Source: Chrysopilus asiliformis (Eukaryota; Arthropoda; Insecta; Diptera; Rhagionidae). Taken from it: a stretch of DNA of 64,000 nt. The stretch is from positions 99,919,284 through 99,983,283 of the forward strand of contig OZ035962.1 in NCBI GenBank assembly GCA_964034945.1. The letters run 5' to 3'. Position 1 is the stretch's first letter; each line of letters begins with the position of its first letter. A program made the translations under genes and the position numbers. Shown here piece by piece: positions 11,970 through 24,423 of this stretch. A model generated the notes under the pieces. That model made no database searches. It was not told the DNA's origin and was given only the letters and a program-made list of their open reading frames with translations.

Positions 11970-14900
11970 AAAGTCACTTGGAAAAATTATATTTCAATGT
12001 TTTTTTATTCGCTTTTGTTTGTACAATTTTATGTCTTTTACTATTTACCACACATGATATAAGTACAATTTTTGGTGCGATTTCAAGTAAAAACGATAAA
12101 AATATGACATGTTTGCTGTGAGCATAACAATGATCATAAAATTTAAAAGGACACCGAAATTACGTTTTTACATAATTTAACCTCGTCGTCTGTCTCATTA
12201 TTTTAACGTGGGGTCAAACTAAAAAGCACAAGGCCGATGTGTGAAATTGCATTATTACACAAATATACACCTATACATTACTCACAGTAAATTGTTTTTG
12301 GGTTTCCAACATTAAATATATGGCGCTGAACTTCATTCATGAAAAAGACGAAATTATGGTAAAATATTTGGATCATGCTTTTAAGATTTAACGCCAACAC
12401 CGGAATTGCGAAAAAATGGATTTTTTAGCTTATATTTATTGAAAAGCAAATTAGAAAAAGATGTTTTTAGCCGTTTTTTGGCTTAAAAACATAAAAAATT
12501 GCGTTTGAAATTAGAGAAATGACTAAATTAAATAACTGCACAAAAAAAAAATGTGATAACGTGTTTAAAAATTTGAAAAATGTGTCGAAATCAACATGAG
12601 TATGTCTTAGGTTAAACTTAAATTTTACTGTCACATATAAAGCGGTCGGTGATCTTTTATATCTCCATTTGCACGAGTTTTTGAATAAAGATTTGTTATT
12701 ATTTTCTTTAATGAAAATAAGCAATAAACTCTCAGAACGGGCGATTTGTTTGAAACAAAATTGGAAACTATGACGAAAAACTTAAATTTTCCTTTTATTT
12801 AGTTATGAAGTCTGTTGTATTTCATCCCATAGAATAAACTCAACAAAATACAGGCGCAATACAAAACTCCAGGAAAATAAACTCTAGTTTTGTGTGTGTG
12901 TGTTACGAACGAAAAATTAAACAATGGTCGCGACAAACTATTTGCACGAATCTCTGAGAATGGAAAATAATCCCACAGCGCCCTTATGGAAATTGGAGTT
13001 CTGTTCGACCAATGTCGTTCCATTCGAAATACACAGTTTGTTTGTATCAAGCAGCCCCAGGGTAGGTGTTCGTAGCAGGAAAAGTCCTAAAAAACTGGGA
13101 TTTTTTTCCACTCCGGCAGCTGTGCGTTTTAATTTCAATGCATTTCGAAGGCAAAAACAGCAACTAGAACTAAAAAAAGAGCGCCTCGAATTTAGCACGG
13201 GAAATTTCCTGGTGTATTAAAAATTGTAAAATATTGGAATGGGACAGTCTGTCTGGTTCAGCTGGGTCCAAATCCAAGTTCATAATAGAGAATGAACGCC
13301 CCGAAATACAAACAACAACAAATGTCAGGATTATGAAAAGGCAACGCGTACAACAAACTCAATTTAAAGTGGGTGAGAATACAATATTGTGGGGATTGAA
13401 GTTAGAAAAACACCTGCCACGACAACTGGTAGCGTACCTATTAGATTTGGGTTGATTAAGTTAAATCCGGAAGAACCTTTGCTGTTATGTGGGACACTGT
13501 TACAGAATATAGGGTAAATGAAATTTAGATGGGCAGTTCGTTTATTTTGAGGGGGTCCAATATGAACAGAAACAATTATTAGCTGGAAACACAAAAGTTA
13601 ATAAAAAATTATTCGATATTTAAGTGGAAAAATGGGGTACAGATGAAATCATAAAAGATTGGGTTACTAAAATTTTCCTGATATAATTATCAGGCAAAAT
13701 TAATGCTTCAATTGCCAGTACCAAATAAGAAATACCTTTTTGTTGTGGTTTTTTAACTTCCAAGGAATACCAGAAAATATTATGGATCTTTGCGAATTAA
13801 GCTAAGCGAAGTTTGAAGCAATTTTCAGGTTTAGAAAAAATCGGTCCACCGTTTATTAAAAAAATGAAGGTCGTTTTTGTCTCTCTTTTCCCGCTCTCGG
13901 CAACCACACTTCGTATTAGTAATTTCGCCCAAACAACATTTTTTTCGGAAAGCACACTGAAAATTCGATTCCAATCGGTCTTCTTTTAAAAAATTTCCTA
14001 TTATTATTATTTAAAATCCAATTTTTCCCACCTCTAATATCTCTGCAAGGATCAGTGATAACTACACAATTTCTCCCCTAAAAGGGTAAAAAATGCCATC
14101 CTATGTTGATAAGGGTTTTTATTACCGAATTCAAGTAATCATGAAAAATACTTGATAAAATGGCTGCAATCTCGAATAATTGCTGAACCGGAACTCATAA
14201 AAAATTATCAGATCGCATTTTCATATTTTATACGACCATATTTCAAAGCATAAATAAACCTTTTTGTCTAACCCACATGCATATGATAACCGCCCGCTGG
14301 TTATGGAAGGAATTGACTAAAAGCCTCTTGGAGCATATTTGCGAAAAAAAAAAAATTATCCCCCTATATTTAACCACTTTTATACATCTAACTTGAATTT
14401 ATAATCATAAAACATTTTTTAGCTGTCTTCTAATGTCGCAATAGTTTATAATAGATGTTGGAAAGGCCGAGACATTCTCAACAAATGCGGATTTTGTGTT
14501 TGGTGGCCGCTGTTTAAATATTTGATAGGCAATCCTTTTCCCAGTATTTAGTTTCGAAATAGTGCTGGCGGCTCCCCTCTAAGACTAGGCGGTGCTATGC
14601 TACTGCTGGTCGCCATAATATATTTTAAACGCGGGCAAAATATAATAATAAAATAATGATAGTTGATCTGCACAAAAGCTGGAATAGGCTCTGGTATTGT
14701 TCAAATAAATTTTATGTTATCAACGTGGGATCATGCCATATATTCACTGGAATATGGAAATTATTGCCCAAGGATATATTAAGGATATAGAAGTTTATGG
14801 TTTAGGTTTTCCTTTAATATCTCACTCCATTTTATACCCGAATTTCATGTACCTATACACGTATGGCTGGTGTGGAAATTTGGATATTTTAGTAGCGAAC

Positions 14901-15465
14901 ATTTTCCACAATTGGGATTTCGAAAACATTCTATGGCTCCGGCTGTTGTTGTTTTTCAGGATTTCTCCCTTGCTTTTATTGAAAGTAATGGTAACCCGAA
15001 GGATTACATTTTAGAATTTTCTTCGTCTTATATTAAATTTTGTAATATTGACATCGGGTAGATGCGGTTTCTTGCTGTTTAGCTTAAATGTTCCTATTAG
15101 ATGTATGGCGGGCAATATCATGGGGTAAATGTCAATAAACTGAATCATATTAAAGTCTAATTTATGGTTTGTACAGGAATGGAAATCTTCAAAAACCCCT
15201 TTTTTTACCGTGTAAAACAAGTAATAATGGTAGATTTGTATTAAATTGCATATGAAACTAAACATATTTATTTACCTAACTTTAGGTTAATTAACGTGAG
15301 GTTGTTACCTAAACATGTGGCATCGAGTTTAACCAGATCAAAAATACTTTTGTAAAGGGCGTAGTTTCTTAAGTGAGATTAAACTTATCTCGGAAAGTTA
15401 TTTTATTTACTGCTTTTGAAAGATGTTTGATATTTCAAATGATCTTTGGGGTTTCATTCGCCATC
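11970..15465. other. AT-rich intergenic DNA, no gene recognised
   Basis: Short ORFs only. Two overlapping opposite-strand ORFs near 12924-13220 are open together, suggesting biased composition rather than coding. No terminal repeats or RNA genes were recognised. Confidence 0.4.
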
Positions 15466-15557
15466 ATTAAAGTGGGTTTTCGTTCCTTAAAGTGGGTTTT
15501 CGTTCCTTAAAGTGGGTTTTCGTTCCTTAAAGTGGGTTTTCGTTCCTTAAAGTGGGA
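15466..15557. repeat. 20-bp minisatellite, about 4.5 copies
   Basis: The unit ttaaagtgggttttcgttcc is repeated head to tail with no visible variation until the final unit, which diverges after 'aaagtggga'. This uniformity suggests recent expansion. Confidence 0.9.
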
Positions 15558-15589
15558 TCTGTCTATTCCATCAACAAAAAGTAAAAAAA

Positions 15590-16078
15590 AAACATAAGAA
15601 AAACTACAATTGCCAGGGGCTAACCGTCAAATATTCTATATAATGACAGATAAAATGTTTATTTAAAACATAACAAAAGCTATAATTGCCAATCTGGCAA
15701 TCATTGGAAACCCGTATGGTGATATTCGTATCAAAATTCGAACAGTTGTACCAAAATTCCACTTTGAAGTCAAACTTTCCAATAAGATTTTTTAAAATTT
15801 ATTCCAATCGGATTTTGATGTATGGGAGTTTTATGTAGAATTATATCCTAAATAACTTTTGTTCTTGCACTTTTTTGATAAGATGCACCGTTTTTGAGAT
15901 ATTCACAAAAAACGATTTCGTTCGTATGGGGGGTACCCCCCCTAATGGTCCATTTTTGCCCATTAACGAACTTAGCCTCGCATTTTACGAAAAACGGATC
16001 TGTGCAAACTTTCAAGTCTCTAGCTCAATCCGTGCGCCCGCAATCCGCGCCACAGACAGACAGACAGACGGACGGACG

Positions 16079-16129
<51 letters not shown>

Positions 16130-16273
16130 GGACGGACATGCAGAAATTAAATATTTTTATCATTCTAAACACACTGGTGTAATTCATTTTTTTGTGCGAT
16201 GACGGGATCTTGGCGTTACAAACGGTAAGGCAAAGTTAGTATACCCTTTGGTTTCACCATACGGGTATAAAAA
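15590..16273 (+). repeat. GACA-family dispersed repeat, most complete copy
   Basis: Starts in 'acaattgccaggggc' and runs through 'ctataattgccaatctggca', a 13-bp inverted repeat acccgtatggtga (15710-15722) with tcaccatacgggt (16254-16266), the block 'tatggggggtacccccc', a long tetranucleotide tract of CAGA and CGGA units (about 16053-16135), and ends 'cgggtataaaaaa'. A near-identical copy lies inverted at 47080-47660. Reading frames through it are shifted by the tetranucleotide tract, so it is not treated as coding. Confidence 0.7.
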
Positions 16274-17185
16274 ATCCATTTGTATAGGAAAGGGGAGAAG
16301 GAGTGGTCCGAATGGATTTTGATATATGGATGAGTTATGTAAAATCCTATTCCAAACACATTTTACCCTGTAACTATACAAAATTTTAAGTTTCTAGCTC
16401 AATCCTTTCGAAAATTTTGGTGTTCACGGACGGACAGACAGACAGATGGACGGACATTGCCATCCGAAATAACTTGGTGTAGTTCATTTTTGTGTCCGAC
16501 GATTGGTTCGATGCATTACAGACGTAAAGGCCTGTGTCCACATGGAAGTTTATTTGCAGAAGTCGCTTCTAGAAGAGATTTCTGGGGTGGCTTCATGTAA
16601 CTTATTTTCGATCGACTAATTGGTCGAAGGAAATCTTTCGTCGACCAAAACTGATTAAACAGGAGGACACTCACTCTGGTGCACACGATATACGAGTCTT
16701 TTCTAGGTAATTTGGGGTCGCTGAATCCGAATCTGGCAGTGGTTTGGCTGTACCAGCTCTACTTTTTCCGATATGAAGGAAAAAAAATTTGTTGATTTCC
16801 AGATTATAAACATTTATGAGTTACTCACCATATCGGAAAAAGTAGAGCTGGTACAGCCAAACCACTGCCAGATTCGGATTCAGCGACCCCAAATTACCCA
16901 GAAAAGACTCTTATATCGTGTGCACCAGAGTGAGTGTCCTCCTGTTTAATCAGTTTTGGTCGACGAAAGATTTCCTTCGACCAATTAGTCGATCGAGAAT
17001 AAGTTACATGAAGCCACCCCTGGTATCACAACTTCTGGAAGTTCACTTGCAGTTAGTGTTTCCACGGGAAAAACTTCCAGAAGTCTCTTCTAGAAACGAC
17101 TTCTGCAAATAAACTTCCAAGTGGACACAGGCATTTATACTAAATCTAATACCCTCCTATATGATATGATATATCATATAATAAA
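16274..17185 (+). repeat. GACA-family dispersed repeat, second subtype, split by a foldback
   Basis: Directly follows the previous copy. It has 'gattttgatatatgg', 'caaaattttaagtttctag', 'tttggtgttcacgg', a GACA/GGAC tract (16427-16455) and 'attggttcgatgcattacag'. The sequence is then interrupted at 16530 by a palindromic element and resumes at about 17133 with 'actaaatctaataccctcc', the expected downstream part of the family, ending in an ATATGATATATCATAT palindrome. Confidence 0.6.
16530..17132. mobile_element. Foldback (long inverted-repeat) element
   Basis: Its ends are GCCTGTGTCCAC (16530) and the complement GTGGACACAGGC (ending 17132). The two arms, roughly 16530-16780 and 16815-17132, are inverted copies over nearly their whole length. 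They share TTATTTGCAGAAGTCG, a GTCGACGA-type block, and TGGTTTGGCTGTACCAGCTC next to the roughly 40-60 bp centre. The right arm has about 70 bp extra near 17030-17095. No ORF. It lies within a GACA-family copy. Confidence 0.8.
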
Positions 17186-20100
17186 TTTATTAGCCACAAA
17201 ATATCTGTAAAACTATGAAAAATGATTTTTGTTCAATGATGTAACCGCACTGTTGCCTAATGTCCATTTGAAAATCCCTCAGCCATTAATGCTCCCATAA
17301 TGTCGACAAAACGAGAACATAAGTTACCTAAATTTGCACATTTGGTTCTCCTTCCCAAATTAAACTGCAACTCATGATACTCATAGAAATCCAAATAATT
17401 GGAAAAAAAAAAGTTTTATTGTTGCCACCTTGTCTGCAACCATACATTTCTTTGGAATAAGAAGTCGTTTACTGCCAACCTTAATACACAACACAATTCT
17501 CGAAATGGTGGCCAACCCGGACAGTGACGTTATGTTGTTTTGTTTGAAGCGGAATTCAGCCTGAATGGGACACTCCTCTTTGGTGTTAACACTGAAAGTG
17601 AAAAATCACCTTTTAATTGTAAGTTGCGTGTCTTAATACAATTTTCAAATAAATCTACTTTAATAGTTTTTGAGTATCTACCGGTTGTTTAGTGGGTGTT
17701 GCTGCGGGTACTTTGGCCGCCTAATCATTTTACAAGCTCCCCGAATTCTTATTTCTCTACTCCAAAAAAAAAAATACTTTAGTTTCATTGTCTATTGTTT
17801 GCAATCGGGTTCTATGATTCAAACTTTAATACTTTAATGGAGGATATTCTTTTGTAGTCCATAGTGTCACTCACTACTTAGCCATTTCCGTGGAGTAATG
17901 TTGAGACATTTTTGCTTGCAATTGAGGACCTTTTCTAATTTAGTTAGTTTACTATAATTGAAAATTACGGAAAGTTCGCTTCTATAACCAAACGAACAAA
18001 AAGCTGCACATAAAAAAAGCTTGGAAATATTGAAAAATTATGTTGTATTTGATAGATGCGTTTCCGGCAATAACAATTAATGATTATGCGCCGCAGGCGA
18101 AATTTTTCAAACAAAATGTAGTATGTTTTAAATCAAGAGTTACATAGTTCTCAGCGAAACCTAATGCTTTTTGATGTCCGATAAATAAATGCAGTTGAAA
18201 TAGTAAAAATGTCATAAAGGATCGAAATTATCTTGACATATCCATAAAATACCATGTAAGTTAATACCGCCTTCACACTACCACAGGCCACCCTACCCCT
18301 AAAGGGGTGACGTATTTTATAGACAGAGTTATAGATAATTACGCCGCTGGCGAAAAATTTCACTATATATATGCTTAGGAGAAAATTCAATGAAGAAATG
18401 CGCCGCCGACAAATTTGCTGCCATAAGTAGAGTGTGTTGTGCATATTTTTGAGTGTTGAGTCACTTTAATTCAAAAATAATACGGGACAAAAGTTTAGTC
18501 CCTTAAATCTCGTACTGTCGATACTCCTAGCTGCGACAAAAACATTAAAATATATGTCGCCAATTTTCCTTCCATAGTTAGTCAAAATGGGATTTTAGGG
18601 GAAAAAAATACATTTTTTTCAAATACGACGTACTGGTTTTACTACAATAGTATTTTTTTCAAAGCCATTTATAGTGTTTTCAGTTAGCATCACTCTATTC
18701 TGAGAATTTTACATCTGTGTGTTTAATGGACATTACGTATATTCAGGGAATTATCGCCATGCAAAAAAAAAACGTGAAAACGTCCGTTAGACGGACACGT
18801 TGTTGATCTGACAGTAAAAAAAAATAATTAATCGGATTTGTTACAAAGTAAAGCTTACGCTTTTACTTCGCAGAACATTTTAAAAAGATCCACTCGATTG
18901 CAACCAATGAAAACTTTTCTATTGTTCCGATGGAAATTTTTGAAGTCAGTCATTCAAATTTAAGAGTAAATGAATGAAACTTAATAGACCTCAATTAAAA
19001 ATAATTGTCTCATTTCCAAACTCATTGAACAGCCATCTAATTGAGTTTTAAAAGTAAAGTAGAGAAAGTTTCGTAAATGCACGACGAAGAAGGCAAAATT
19101 GTAAAAAAAGTAAATTCTGCATATTTACCAGGAAAAAATTCAAGTTTTCCGGTAATGACTTGGCATAACCCATAAACATTCGTTCCGGACCAATAATGCA
19201 AAGAAAGGCAACCAAAAAAGTTGATTCCGTACTTTTTTTTTTTGCGAAATCAACAGCCAATTAAAATTTTCAGAGTCTAAACTTTTATCGAGCCTGAGTT
19301 CAGGACTCTAGAGAAAGTTGGTTCGGTTTCATGGTCTTGAAAATTCCATTCCCTTGGGAGGAACAATACCAAAACAATTTTTCGACAAAGACATATGTCA
19401 AACCCACAGAAACAAGAGCCACCCACCAATCCCGATCATTCAAAGTCGTTCCGAGGACTTTCAATAAAAACTTTGGAACCCGATGATATTCAGCGGTGCC
19501 ATAGGGTAGCGGCGGGCATCCAAGAAAAATGATTACATGGCTTTTCTCCTTTAAGGAATGGAAAAATAACGTTGAAAATTAGAAAAAAAGACGGTCGCAG
19601 CAAACCAAGCGGGAAGAAAGGAAAGTGGAGAAAGTTTTTGTGGAGAAGGGTATGAACGAATGGATAGATATGTTCATCATTCCCAATAACGAAAGTTTTT
19701 TAATTTTGTGCAAGGAAAAAGGCAAAAAGTTATGCAAAAGGCAAACCAACCCTGAATTTTGGCATGTCCTGTTCGTATCCTTCATTGGTAGTTGTGATGA
19801 TTTTCAGTGTTCGTATGTCGGTGGAAAGTTTGAATTCGAATTTGAATCCGTATGTTTAGTCTTCGAAAAAAAACTATGCGCTGGCAGAACTCGGACCCCG
19901 ATGATTACTTGAAACTTTCTTGCAAGTGTGTGGTATGCTGTATGGTTTCATAGAGCATGCCACAGATGTGTGTTGTCGTCAACTGTGGGAAATGAAAGGG
20001 TATGTTATACCGAAGCTAAGGGTAGGTACGGTGTACAAGTGCCAGGATCAAGACCAAGGATGAGAATTGATGGACGAAAATCGATGCAAAGTTTAATCAA

Positions 20101-20502
20101 TTTATTGACAAATGAAATTCAATTTTGCTCCTCCATCAGCTTTCGCATATACAAATGTGAATTTGATGTTTTCTGTGGGGTTGGCAACGTGATGTTGGAA
20201 AAAGTCCCTCTACAGGAAAGGGGTGTGGTTTCATTGTTGGTAAAAATAATAATGATAATGACATTGCTTGTGATTTTTCTCTGGGGATGTATGCAAGAGG
20301 AAAAAGTTTGAAAATCTTAATTTAGAAATTGTTCACAGGTTTTTTTTGGCAGTTTAGATGTATGGGAATATGGGAAGCAATGGATTTGAGTCAATTTTTT
20401 TTACAGACTACAGGGGGAATTCATTGTTGGAATCAACTACAAACCTTAGTTTATTATACGTGATTAATTTAACTAATGATTCAATTTTCACTGTTTTATT
20501 AA
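17186..20502. other. AT-rich intergenic DNA, no gene recognised
   Basis: No recognisable protein or RNA gene. Between 18050 and 18440 a motif like 'gcgccg(c/a)(a/t)ggcgaaa(a/t)tttt' recurs two or three times; its nature is unknown. Confidence 0.4.
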
Positions 20503-20551
20503 CTCTTAGTCAATTAATGATGACTTTCATCGTCGTTAATTGACTAAGAGT
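20503..20551. repeat. Imperfect inverted repeat / hairpin
   Basis: CTCTTAGTCAATTAA is followed closely by its exact complement TTAATTGACTAAGAG. The pairing extends inward with two mismatches to about 24 bp per arm, with almost no loop. It could be the core of a small foldback element; no function is implied. Confidence 0.6.
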
Positions 20552-22233
20552 GACGTTCGTGAACTTGGTAAAAAATGATCACATCCCTTGTCGATTAGCG
20601 ATCACGTTCATTGTTAACTTCGTAAAAAAACGATCCCCTGTTTAAAAAGCACAATAATCTGTATTAGAATTTCTAGTGGGAGCGGGAGGAGTAGAAGTGA
20701 ACATAAACAAAACTTTGTTTTTTGTGGAAGTCTCTGCGAACTGTTCGCGAAGTTCGGTGTGTAATCGGCATAAGAATTCAGCTTAAGTACTTATGCTCCG
20801 ATTGCGACATAAAAATTTCAGGGGTTCTCGAATTGTTGCTAAACAAATTAAAAAATTTAAACTGTTTGTAAACAATTCGTAAATCATTCAAATATAAATA
20901 GTGGAAGTTATTAATCAATTTGAAAATAAAAAAAATCACCCTCAATTTCTACAATATTTGAAAAACAGTAAATAAATAAATCAAGGGTGGAAAAGGCCGA
21001 TTGAAAAGTGGAAAAAAAAAGAAAATCTAGGATAGCTCATCCCATTGTTTGCTCGATCTATTTTCATCACCTAAACCTTGTTTGCTTCGACTTTAATGTT
21101 CAATCGACCATCACATCACCCGTTAGCCTAGATTTGTATGTATCCTTTTCTCGTGATTTTCCCGTTGTCCAAGAACAAACCCCCAAACAAACGTCCCTTC
21201 TTCCTTTGTACTAAAGTGGCAACATTTTTCAAACTGTTGAATAAACTGAGCGGCTTCTTGTTTACAAAACAATCTTCTTTGGCAAACAGAAATTAATGAA
21301 AGGAGATCCACCTCAACAATCCTATCGTTTTTCGATGCTTACCGCAGGAGACAGACACAAGCAGCAAGTATGCTTATATACATAGGTATCATAGGTATCC
21401 ATCTAACAAATGGGTGAAAAATTTACCCGGGAAAATTACTTGAAATTTCCATACCAGATCGTAGATTATATACGCCTTCAGAGCAGATAATAGAAGAAAA
21501 ACAGACCAAGAACATATAAACAATAGTTTCGTTATTTGCAACAATTTCACAGGAATAAAAATGTTAAGGACATTCAACAATGTTAGAGGATTTCACTGTG
21601 CAGAATAGTATAACTATAAAAAAAATAAAGAAACGTACATATATATGTATGTGTGATTTTTTAGATATCCTTATGCATTCGAGTGAATTCCATTCTGTTT
21701 GTATAAAATTGTATAGTGATATAAGGTTATATCGAATTATATTGAGTTTACCCTTTCCTATGGTCCACAGCATCTGCTTTATCTGCTGGACCTTTTCTAA
21801 TGCCCAGCAATCTTGAATTATTACTGACCCGGAAACCATAAAAACTTTATCAACCCCAAACAGTGCTAGAGTCTAGAAAGGAAGACATAGTCTTCAATCG
21901 TTGGCAGGTTCCTCCAACATTTCAAATCGACCAGGAACCTATTCGCCTTTCGTATATGACATTCGAAAGGACCGGAGACGAAGGACAGCATAATATATTC
22001 GTTATATTTTCGATATAAATATGTATGGATGAATAGTGCTGGATATATTGTATGGTTCAGGTCATAATACAGTAGACAAAGTCGAAGACTTTTGCATCCG
22101 TTCACATTTTCGATGGTAATATCCTTTGGTAGGTAGAGGTAAGTATTGAGAAGTTTACGTGGACGATGTGATGACCAACAGAGGGTGACTTGATCAGAAT
22201 TGCTTCGATGCGGATTGGTACAGATGAAGGAAG
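20552..22233. other. AT-rich intergenic DNA flanking the LTR element
   Basis: No gene recognised. The last four bases, GAAG (22230-22233), are one copy of the target duplication of the outer LTR retrotransposon. Confidence 0.5.
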
Positions 22234-23109
22234 TGTTATGTTATAAATTATAAGTTCTTTATTACAAACACCTTATATTTCAATTTTGTATTGTTTAAAT
22301 TGTTATATAATTTTTAATTAGTGCTTACCTACAGAAGTTTCCCTGGCTCGAATATTCCTCGGGAGAAACTTTTCCAACTAATTCCAAAATTTATGGTTGT
22401 AACTGTTAATGAGGCAAACACTAGGAAAACTCACTTGATCTTAATTACATTTGCTTTATTGCTCTAAATTACATGAGACTGAATTAATTGAAACTTAGTC
22501 GAGAAAACTAACAGCAAAGATTTACACAAAATTATTTAAACTTTCACTTAGATACAAATCCTTCCACAATGATTTCCGTTTCCTTGCTTTTTATTAAACC
22601 GTTTTCTTGTTTTTTATACTTTAATCTAACTTTCTTTTACTGGAAAGTGCCGTGCGCGCTGAATAAGAAAATGTTTCGAAGATCGAGTACTTTTCGTTAA
22701 AAAGACACGAACACTTTTCGAAATTCAAAATAAAGCCAAACGAGTGATTTTCTGTCGATAGAAAAACTTGCTATCGGTAGGAGCCGTGGATTCAGACTTG
22801 ACTCCTATCCGTTGGAGCCGTGAATTTTGACTTACTAATTACTCCACGCATGCTTCAGTGGCTGGTTCTTCTTTTAACACCCACGCGCTGATCGATCATT
22901 TCTTATCGATCATCCGCGGTGGTCCCGGATTGCCGAATTGGCGAAATTGATTGAAACGCTTTTTGTGTGGCTCAATGTGTCATTTGATACGATGAACACT
23001 TGGCCGGAAATCATTGTTTATACAAATGTGGAATTGATATTTCATAGAATTTTACTTTGTTAAATATCAAGAATGGAATTTTGTTTAAGTGGGCTTTTGC
23101 TCCACAACA
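22234..23109 (-). repeat. Outer element 3' LTR (876 bp)
   Basis: Direct copy of 41115-41990 with no difference found by eye. On the plus strand it starts TGTTATG and ends CCACAACA. Its interior holds two short related stretches, each with 'ggagccgtg', near 22780-22835. Since the element is on the minus strand, this is the 3' LTR. Confidence 0.93.
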
Positions 23110-23120
23110 TTCCTTCCCCC
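23110..23120 (-). other. Outer element polypurine tract
   Basis: Read on the minus strand this is GGGGGAAGGAA, directly abutting the 3' LTR. A purine run in this position primes plus-strand DNA synthesis in LTR retrotransposons. Confidence 0.85.
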
Positions 23121-24423
23121 GTGGACAAAAAAAAAAAAAAAAAAAATGTGAAGCATTTTTTTTTTTTTTTTATTTATGGGGTTAATTGAAATTATGCTTT
23201 GAAATGAGTTTAGCTGTCGATAATACTTTGGTTTTCTCTCTTTTTTTTTTTTACTCTATATTTTTAAATTTTTTTTTTTTTTTTTTTTTTTTATGGTTGG
23301 TTATACTTAAAATTACTGGTCTCATGATCAACATTTATTTTTTATAGTAATGTGATGCATAGAGCGGAAAATTCTAATTGAATCAGTATAAACTTACAAT
23401 TACTGATTTTGTCTTCAAAATTTAGAAAAATTTTTTTTTTTTTTTTAAATGCTAATGTGCCGCATAAGGCGGACAATTGCAATTTAATCAAAAATTTGTT
23501 GTTTGGGGAAACCTTATTTTGGTTTTTTTTTTCTTTTACATTTTTGGTAAAGTTTTATTTCATTTCAATTTTCTTAACGTTTGGTTTGATTTAAAAACAA
23601 AAATTTTAATTGATAATGAAGTAACAATTGGTAAAATAATTTACACGACAATGTTTGGTGACAAAACTAGTATTGGTAAAACATTTTTTTTTTTTAATCT
23701 TAAATTCTAGGCTTACATGTTTATTTTCCGTATTTTCTTAAAAATTAATTTTTTCTGTCTGTTGATGTTTCTGTCTTATTGAATCCGAATGTACTTAGAG
23801 TTACTGATCTTAGGTTACATATTTGGTTTTTGAATACTTAATTGTGCCGTTTATAGCGGAAAATTTTAATTTAATCAAAATATATTTAAAATTACTGATT
23901 TTTTTTTTAATGTACATATACATATATATAAATGAAAAATTTTTTTTTTTTTTTTTTTTTAATAAATTTTTACCGGTAAATTTGGATAAACGGTATTGTT
24001 TGAATCGACTGGTTCATTTTCGGATTGTGCTAAAAATTTTTTTTTTTTTTTTTTTTAATCAATTTTGATTCCATCGGGGTTTGTCTGTCATGACCTTGAT
24101 GGGAACGAAACGTGAATTAGATGATTGCCTAAATGTATGCAATTTTGCTTTTGCTGGACAATTGGCGGGTTTAGTTTGTGCATTTGTTGTTTTGAAACAG
24201 TGAGACCCATATATAGTGTCCGGAGTTTCTGTAATTCAATTTTGTAGTCTAATATAGGCTTTTTGGTGTTGCTTCGCCTTTTTCCTCGCTATGGGTACTC
24301 TTCGGCGATGGGTATGATTTTCGTTTTTGTTTTGTTTCGATGGTTAATCGATGATGAATGTTGGACTTAGGAGTTTTTCTTTTTCTGTTGGGTATGGTGG
24401 GTTAACGTTTCTTGTTTTGGGGC
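23121..24423 (-). repeat. Outer element 3' untranslated region with degenerate repeats
   Basis: This stretch between pol and the purine tract is where an env gene would lie, but there is no env-like ORF on the minus strand. It holds many A/T homopolymers of 10-24 bp and at least three diverged copies of a unit of the form 'gcggaaaattctaatt(g/t)aatca' with 'attactgatttt' downstream (near 23360-23410, 23460-23490 and 23850-23905). A related 'ttactgatctt' occurs at about 23803. Confidence 0.6.

Noticed and set aside
12924..13220. Overlapping ORFs open on both strands
   Set aside because: Simultaneous openness on both strands suggests composition bias; no similarity recognised.
15875..16202. ORFs of about 90-100 codons in the GACA repeat, with a similar frame in the inverted copy at 47149-47436
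   Set aside because: The frame runs through a tetranucleotide tract whose length shifts the downstream frame between copies, and it starts at TTG; similarity reflects recent common origin, not coding constraint.
19625..20311. Two consecutive plus-strand ORFs (95 and 127 codons)
   Set aside because: No known domain, second opens at GTG, no shared structure with a recognisable gene.
23110..24423. env gene of the outer element
   Set aside because: No minus-strand ORF of suitable length; plus-strand ORFs here are poly-Phe/Lys translations of T/A runs.
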